Source of the DNA: Ettlia oleoabundans
Taxonomy: Eukaryota > Chlorophyta > Chlorophyceae > Chlamydomonadales
Assembly (NCBI GenBank): GCA_019693395.1
Contig: JAAMXP010002071.1
Span: 1-13,645 of the forward strand
Direction: 5' to 3'
Length of the DNA: 13,645 nucleotides
This document shows, in pieces, positions 9,949 to 13,645 of the stretch. Each line of letters starts with the position of its first letter. Positions within the stretch are counted from its first letter, which is position 1. The notes under the pieces were generated by a model. That model searched no databases. It had not been told where the DNA came from and worked only from the letters and a program-made list of their open reading frames with translations. The position numbers were made by a program, and so were the translations under genes.

Positions 9949-9953
9949 TTACA
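9949..9953 (-). terminator. TGTAA polyadenylation signal candidate for the minus-strand cysteine-rich gene
   Basis: This is TTACA on the plus strand, and the only TGTAA I found on the minus strand downstream of the stop codon at 10441. Its use would give a 3' UTR of about 490 nt overlapping that of the convergent kinesin gene. Confidence 0.35.
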
Positions 9954-10173
9954 ACTTAGACACCTGCCCTTTGCCAGTTGAATGCAATCAGTTGTATTGC
10001 CAATGCATGTATCAAGATGCTTTATATTCAAATGTCAATCATATGTCAACCCAATGCCAGTCAAAACAGCAACGGCTAGGCCAGGTCATATTGCAGGTAG
10101 AGCATGCTGGCAGGGGATCAGGCACATGGGTGGATGCGCTCTTGCGGCGCTGGCACAAGGGCATGAGAGTAGA

Positions 10174-10178
10174 TGTAA
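10174..10178 (+). terminator. TGTAA polyadenylation signal candidate for the kinesin gene
   Basis: TGTAA is the usual chlorophyte polyadenylation signal. This copy lies about 330 bp after the kinesin stop, in DNA without coding potential. A second copy occurs at 10202-10206 and either could be used. Confidence 0.5.
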
Positions 10179-10201
10179 CAAGGAGATTGACACGAAATAG
10201 G

Positions 10202-10206
10202 TGTAA
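10202..10206 (+). terminator. Second TGTAA polyadenylation signal candidate for the kinesin gene
   Basis: TGTAAGCAA follows the first candidate by 28 bp. Two closely spaced signals would give alternative cleavage sites near 10190-10225. Confidence 0.45.
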
Positions 10207-10440
10207 GCAAAAGGGTTTGTGCAAAGGAATGGGAACAACAGGCGTGAGCCAGCTGGGGAGCAGTGATTGATGAGCCTTGCTGCACTGTGATCTGCCTAGG
10301 AAGCTACGGCATTTTTCACCTTACTAATTGCTAACTTGCCGCCCTGTCTAAATCCCCATCTATAGAGTTATGCTGCCAGATGGCAGCCTAGGATATGTTG
10401 CTGTGCTATGCTATCTGTGCTACTCTGTGCCGTGCTGTGT

Positions 10441-11993
10441 TCACCAGGGGCGGCACTCGGCGGCCTTGCAGAATGCCTGGAATCCGCCTGTGGTGGCAGA
10501 CAACCCCTCAATGTCGAAGCTGCACAGCCCTTCTGGCCACCCCTCCTCACAGTGAAGCGCGGTCTTGCCTCTGCAGCAAAGAGACAATGTCGTCAGCAGG
10601 GCAGGTGTGGGCACCAGATGGGTGGACATATTCATTCAGGGAAGCAGAAGAGCTTGGCATGTAGGCATAGACCCGCAATGGACCAGGGCTACAGCAAATC
10701 CAGCTACACACCACCCACCAACCCCCACACCACACTCATGTCAATCAATCCAGCATGTAGCTCAGGCTGATGCCGCCCGCCCTGGAACCGCATCGATGCA
10801 CACCAAACACCAATCCCCACCCTGCACTCACGTCAGTCTATCCAGCATGTAGCCTAGGCTGACGCCGCTGACCATGGGACAGGCGCGGTCGCAGGAGCAC
10901 TTGGTGTAGCCGCAGAACACCGCTGCAGACAGACAGGCAACAGGAAGAGATGACATGGCATGGCAACACGTTGGCTAGCTATCAAGAAGACATGCACATA
11001 GGCCATAGACCCGCCAACAAAACTTTGCAGTTGTCCTCCTGGGGACACATGAAGCCATTCCCTGCCCTCCCAGATCAACCACATTTCAATCTGACAGGTA
11101 AGAGTGGCATGGCAGTGGGCGCCAACAAAGAGTGAGAATGAGCTCGGGAGTTGGCAGGGGCACACTTTACGCACGTCGACAGCCAGGTACAAATATCGCT
11201 ATCACTCAGCATGGTGTAGCAAGGTAGTAGTATTGGGCAGACTTACCACAGAGTTTTACCGAGCATCCGCGTGTAATGTTCATTAAGGTTCTGCTTGCAC
11301 CCCAGCCACTCACATGTGCCATCAAAGCTGCAGTCCAGTCCGCTACAGGTGAGTGGGCTGCCCCCCAGCGCAAAGTGCACGTCACACTTCTTCACGTCTG
11401 CGAAACATTGGGCCCACACCTGGGTCACCACGCCCTCGTAGTCGGTGCCCTACAGCACATGGGTGGGTGGAGGTGGTTGGGGTTGGTGGGTGCAAGCATG
11501 GTGGGAAGATCCTGGTCTGATGGGGCGTGGTTGTCGGGTACTTAATGCCAGGGCAATGCTGTGCAAGGCTCATGTCAGACGCTTTCACATGGTATTTGCC
11601 CAAAACTTCACGTGCCCCTGCAAAGCACGTTAGCTGCACTTGGCACACTATTAGGTAGCAGCCAGCGGGGTCGTAAAACCATCAGACACCACCAAGCCAG
11701 CCAGGGCAAGCAATACCAGCATCTGCAGCTAGCAGAGTGGTTGCTGACCATGGCCTGTACAAACTCACGTCTGTGGTGCAGTCGTAGGTTTTGGACTTGG
11801 AGTCCCAACCCCACGTGTGGTTGCTGTAGCAATAGGCGCTAGCAAAGTCGGTCATGTTCACGCAAGCCTCGTCTCCTATCGTGCTCCCTCCGATGCACAT
11901 GGCGCACTCTGGGCCCTCCAGCCCATCTGGGCAGGCCTCTTGCGCCCGTACCGCAACAATGCTGGCTATCAGCAACAGGCACAGCGCCAGGGC
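10441..11993 (-). CDS. Secreted or luminal cysteine-rich protein of unknown function (four exons; start exon not found)
   Basis: I do not recognise this family. Exons in transcription order: 11993-11769, 11449-11260, 10922-10832, 10570-10441, ending in Trp-TGA at 10441-10443. Phases 0, 1 and 2 match at the three junctions, and about 211 residues are visible. The first exon starts with ALALCLLLIASIVAVRA, a hydrophobic core with an AxA-like cleavage point before QEACPDG, so export through the ER is likely. After that point I count 20 cysteines (6, 6, 4 and 4 per exon), for example ACPDGLEGPECAMC, CSFDGTCEWLGC and CGYTKCSCDRAC. This even number fits disulfides. N-glycosylation sequons occur at NMT and NHT. 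No membrane segment or GPI-like tail is visible. The frame upstream of 11993 reaches a stop without an ATG, and TCTGCAG stands just before GCC, so the initiator must be in an upstream exon I could not place. The donor after 11260 (G|GTAAAA) is weaker than a nearby TG|GTAAGT, but only the former keeps the next exon open. Confidence 0.75.
10706..10781 (-). repeat. Decayed duplicate of the end of exon 3 plus its donor region, in intron 3 of the cysteine-rich gene
   Basis: This stretch resembles 10797-10873, displaced by 92 bp. Both contain CCAGCATGTAG followed by CT(C/A)AGGCTGA(T/C)GCCGC and a preceding CACCA-rich segment. In this copy the minus-strand donor reads ATGAGT where the functional copy has GTGAGT. 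Confidence 0.75.
10797..10873 (-). repeat. Functional copy of the duplicated exon 3 end (tandem direct repeat partner)
   Basis: This includes the last part of coding exon 3 (from about 10873 down to 10832) and the intact donor GTGAGT starting at 10831 on the minus strand. Its partner is 92 bp downstream in transcript direction. Confidence 0.75.
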
Positions 11994-12837
11994 CTGCAGA
12001 GGTGCGACAGTTGAAAGGCGGCGGCGGCAGCGGTGGCAGTTTAGGGCGGAGCGTTAGGCGACGGCGGCCAACAGCTGCCGCCAGCCGAGTGCCGGTGTCT
12101 TGCGGAACACCAAAATTGCTTGAAGGACATTGCTAGGGAAATAGCCCTCTGAGCAGGTACTGGGGGTGGCGAAGGTGAGGTGGCGCGCGGGATGCGGCTG
12201 AGGGCGCGCTGTTTCCGGTTACGACATCCGTAGGGGGTGAAGAAATTGTGCAGTAGGGCGCAGGCAGTAGGGCGTAGGCAAGCCGAGCGACTACTCGATC
12301 TGACACATGCGAGTCGGTTGGAGTGGCTTCCACCAACGCACCTTGCTCATATTGCCTAGCAGACGTGCTTAGAGACTCAAAGGGACAATAGACCACTGCA
12401 ACCTACGGTGATGAGGGGGAGGAGCGTTGTGCATGCATGGGTTGGGTTCTGGACGCCAGCTTGGATCTAGCTGGGCAACAGCTGACAATGGGCCATTTCC
12501 CGCAGTCCCTTAATGCCTATTGATCGACACCTATTGATCGACGGGTGAGTGGCTCGGGTACTTGTCCGGCCAGCTTCGTAAGCCGTGGGTTGGGGGTGCC
12601 CTGCGGCAGAAAGCTCACAGCTTGATAGCACATTGCTTGCAGTGCTATATTCTGTCGGTGCAGCCTGCTGAACCTCCGCGTTGACGCGCCGTCACCGTAG
12701 AACACCTCCCTCTGCCCCGCCGCCGGCCGGTGCACTGCCGTGCAGCTGCTGACTCGCCCTTCCAGCCTTTGGACGCTATCCAGGACTGAAGCCAGCAATA
12801 CTTTTCCTTACAAAATCTACATACCATCTGTGAATCC
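11994..12837. promoter_or_regulatory. Divergent intergenic region between the cysteine-rich gene and the SDR gene
   Basis: These 844 bp separate the first recognised minus-strand exon from the SDR start codon. They should contain both promoters, the SDR 5' UTR and the missing first exon of the minus-strand gene. A TATA-like CTATATTC stands near 12643, about 195 bp before the SDR ATG. I could not support any coding exon here: candidate minus-strand frames lack an ATG or end in the wrong phase. Confidence 0.45.
12516..12543 (+). repeat. Two tandem copies of a 14-bp unit containing CCTATTGATCGAC
   Basis: The copies are adjacent and differ only in the last base (A versus G). Each contains TGATCGA. 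The repeat lies about 295 bp upstream of the SDR start codon, in non-coding DNA. Confidence 0.85.
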
Positions 12838-13632
12838 ATGGCTCCTCCAGTGGCGGTGCTGGGTGCTGGCGGGCCCACGGGCGCACTGTGTGTGGCGGCT
12901 CTTGAGCAGCAGGGCAAGGCGGTTCGCGCTGTGGTGCGTGACCCTTCCAAATATGCCAGCTCACTGGGAGGCAGGAAGGGTGTGGAGGTAGTATCAGGCG
13001 ATGTGACAAACATGCAGGTGCGGAACGGAAGGAAGGCTCGACATGACTTTGCCATTGCTGGTTCCTAAGAATTTCGTGGCAGCTGCATGTTAAGCCTGCT
13101 TGCAGTCCATCAGCAGCTTCTCCTGACCAGCTGTTGCTTGCGGATGGCCAAACTGCTGCTTGTAACCTTGCAACAACACCTGTTCATTGTCTGCCTGATG
13201 TTCACCCCCCCGCCCTGCTATGCCTGTGCAGTCTATGCGCGAGGCGCTCCAGGGCTGCGACAGCGTCATTTTTGCTGCCAGTGGCAGCGGCTACTGGAGT
13301 GCCAAGTCGGTGGACTGCGAGGTGGGCGCTTGTTGCACCTTGCGCGATTGGGCCTTGCAGCGCCATGAAGTCTTGCTTGCATGCGAGTTGGAAGGAAGCT
13401 GCCACGGCTGTTTGGCAGTCATTGATATAGCTCTTTTGTGCAACATCAGAGCTGATGCCGGTCAAACCTCTTGTGCAGGGTGTGGGGAACGTGGCAGAGG
13501 TGTGCAAGGAGCAGGGCGGCCGCCATGTCGTGCTGGTGTCGTCCTGCCTGGTCACGCCACGCAACCGCTTCCACCCCATCCGCATCATGCTGAACAACTT
13601 CCGTTGGAGTCTGATGGACTACAAGTTCAAGG
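12838..13632 (+). CDS. Atypical short-chain dehydrogenase / NAD(P)-binding Rossmann protein (first three exons, runs off right edge)
   Basis: Exons: 12838-13017 (60 codons), 13232-13321 (30 codons) and 13479-13632 (51 codons plus one base, then donor GTGGGT). All junctions are phase 0 except the last, phase 1. The start is the ATG at 12838, which opens directly into the Rossmann fold. VAVLGAGGPTG carries GxxGxxG at Gly9, Gly12 and Gly15. VRDPSK with Arg34 is typical of enzymes preferring NADP(H), and GDVTN with Asp55 follows the third strand. Exon 2 (SMREALQGCDSVIFAASG) and exon 3 (GVGNVAEVCKE, then HVVLVSS) match the central strands of NmrA-like or SDR_a5 proteins. No transit peptide precedes the fold, so the visible start predicts a cytosolic protein unless an upstream exon exists. 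The substrate cannot be told from this part; members range from reductases to non-catalytic NADP sensors and plastid assembly factors. Confidence 0.88.
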
Positions 13633-13645
13633 GTGGGTGTTGGGT

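Larger units (their letters stand above)
9848..10440. other. Convergent 3' intergenic region
   Basis: This lies between the kinesin stop and the stop of the minus-strand gene. It is more AT-rich than the flanking exons and holds GAAAGT-type short repeats near 9921-9938 and the polyadenylation candidates listed separately. I see no coding exon in it. Confidence 0.6.

Noticed and set aside
11020..11250. An extra exon of the cysteine-rich gene within intron 2
   Set aside because: No open segment with a plausible acceptor and donor in the needed phase was found. Direct joining of 11260 to 10922 keeps the frame.
12071..12129. Minus-strand ATG near 12129 as the start of the cysteine-rich gene
   Set aside because: The frame reaches a stop before 11993 and has no donor in phase 0. 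The only GT sites have poor context.
12133..12396. Minus-strand open frame of 87 codons as the first exon of the cysteine-rich gene
   Set aside because: It begins with GTG rather than ATG. Its best donor (AAG|GTGCGT) is phase 1, which does not fit the phase 0 needed before GCC at 11993.

Overview
The window looks like nuclear DNA of a green alga (Chlorophyta, probably a core chlorophyte; I cannot name the genus). The reasons are intron-dense genes with short exons and 50-500 bp introns, GC-rich coding sequence, GT(G/A)-type splice donors with a few GC donors, alanine/serine/glutamine-rich low-complexity protein segments, and TGTAA-type polyadenylation signals downstream of stop codons. No bacterial operon, tRNA, rRNA, transposon or CRISPR array was seen. 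|| Layout, left to right. (1) Minus strand, 25-2438: seven 5' exons of a TBC-domain Rab GTPase-activating protein of the TBC1D22/Gyp1 type, running off the left edge. (2) 2439-2828: a 390-bp divergent start-to-start region. (3) Plus strand, 2829-9847: a complete 14-exon kinesin of about 1265 residues. It has a 400-codon low-complexity N-terminal exon, a fully motif-complete motor, a KIF12-like neck/coiled-coil junction and an acidic Ser/Gln-rich tail. (4) 9848-10440: a convergent 3' region with polyadenylation-like signals on both strands. (5) Minus strand, 10441-11993: four exons of a secreted or luminal cysteine-rich protein I do not recognise. Its first exon (start codon) is not resolved. 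(6) 11994-12837: divergent intergenic DNA with one short tandem repeat. (7) Plus strand, 12838-13632: the first three exons of an atypical SDR / NAD(P)-binding Rossmann protein, running off the right edge. || Exons were assigned by joining conserved protein motifs with splice sites of matching phase, and the kinesin model closes exactly (3798 coding bp). No shared pathway is evident across the four genes. The TBC and kinesin genes share a promoter region and both belong to membrane-traffic/cytoskeleton families, but any co-function is inference. || The most notable features are three introns that seem to need GC-AG splicing, one carrying a 101-bp perfect (TGTGG)n repeat 18 bp inside its donor; two introns of length 3n without in-frame stops; a decayed duplicate of an exon end with a mutated splice donor inside the cysteine-rich gene; and that gene's unfamiliar 20-cysteine product.
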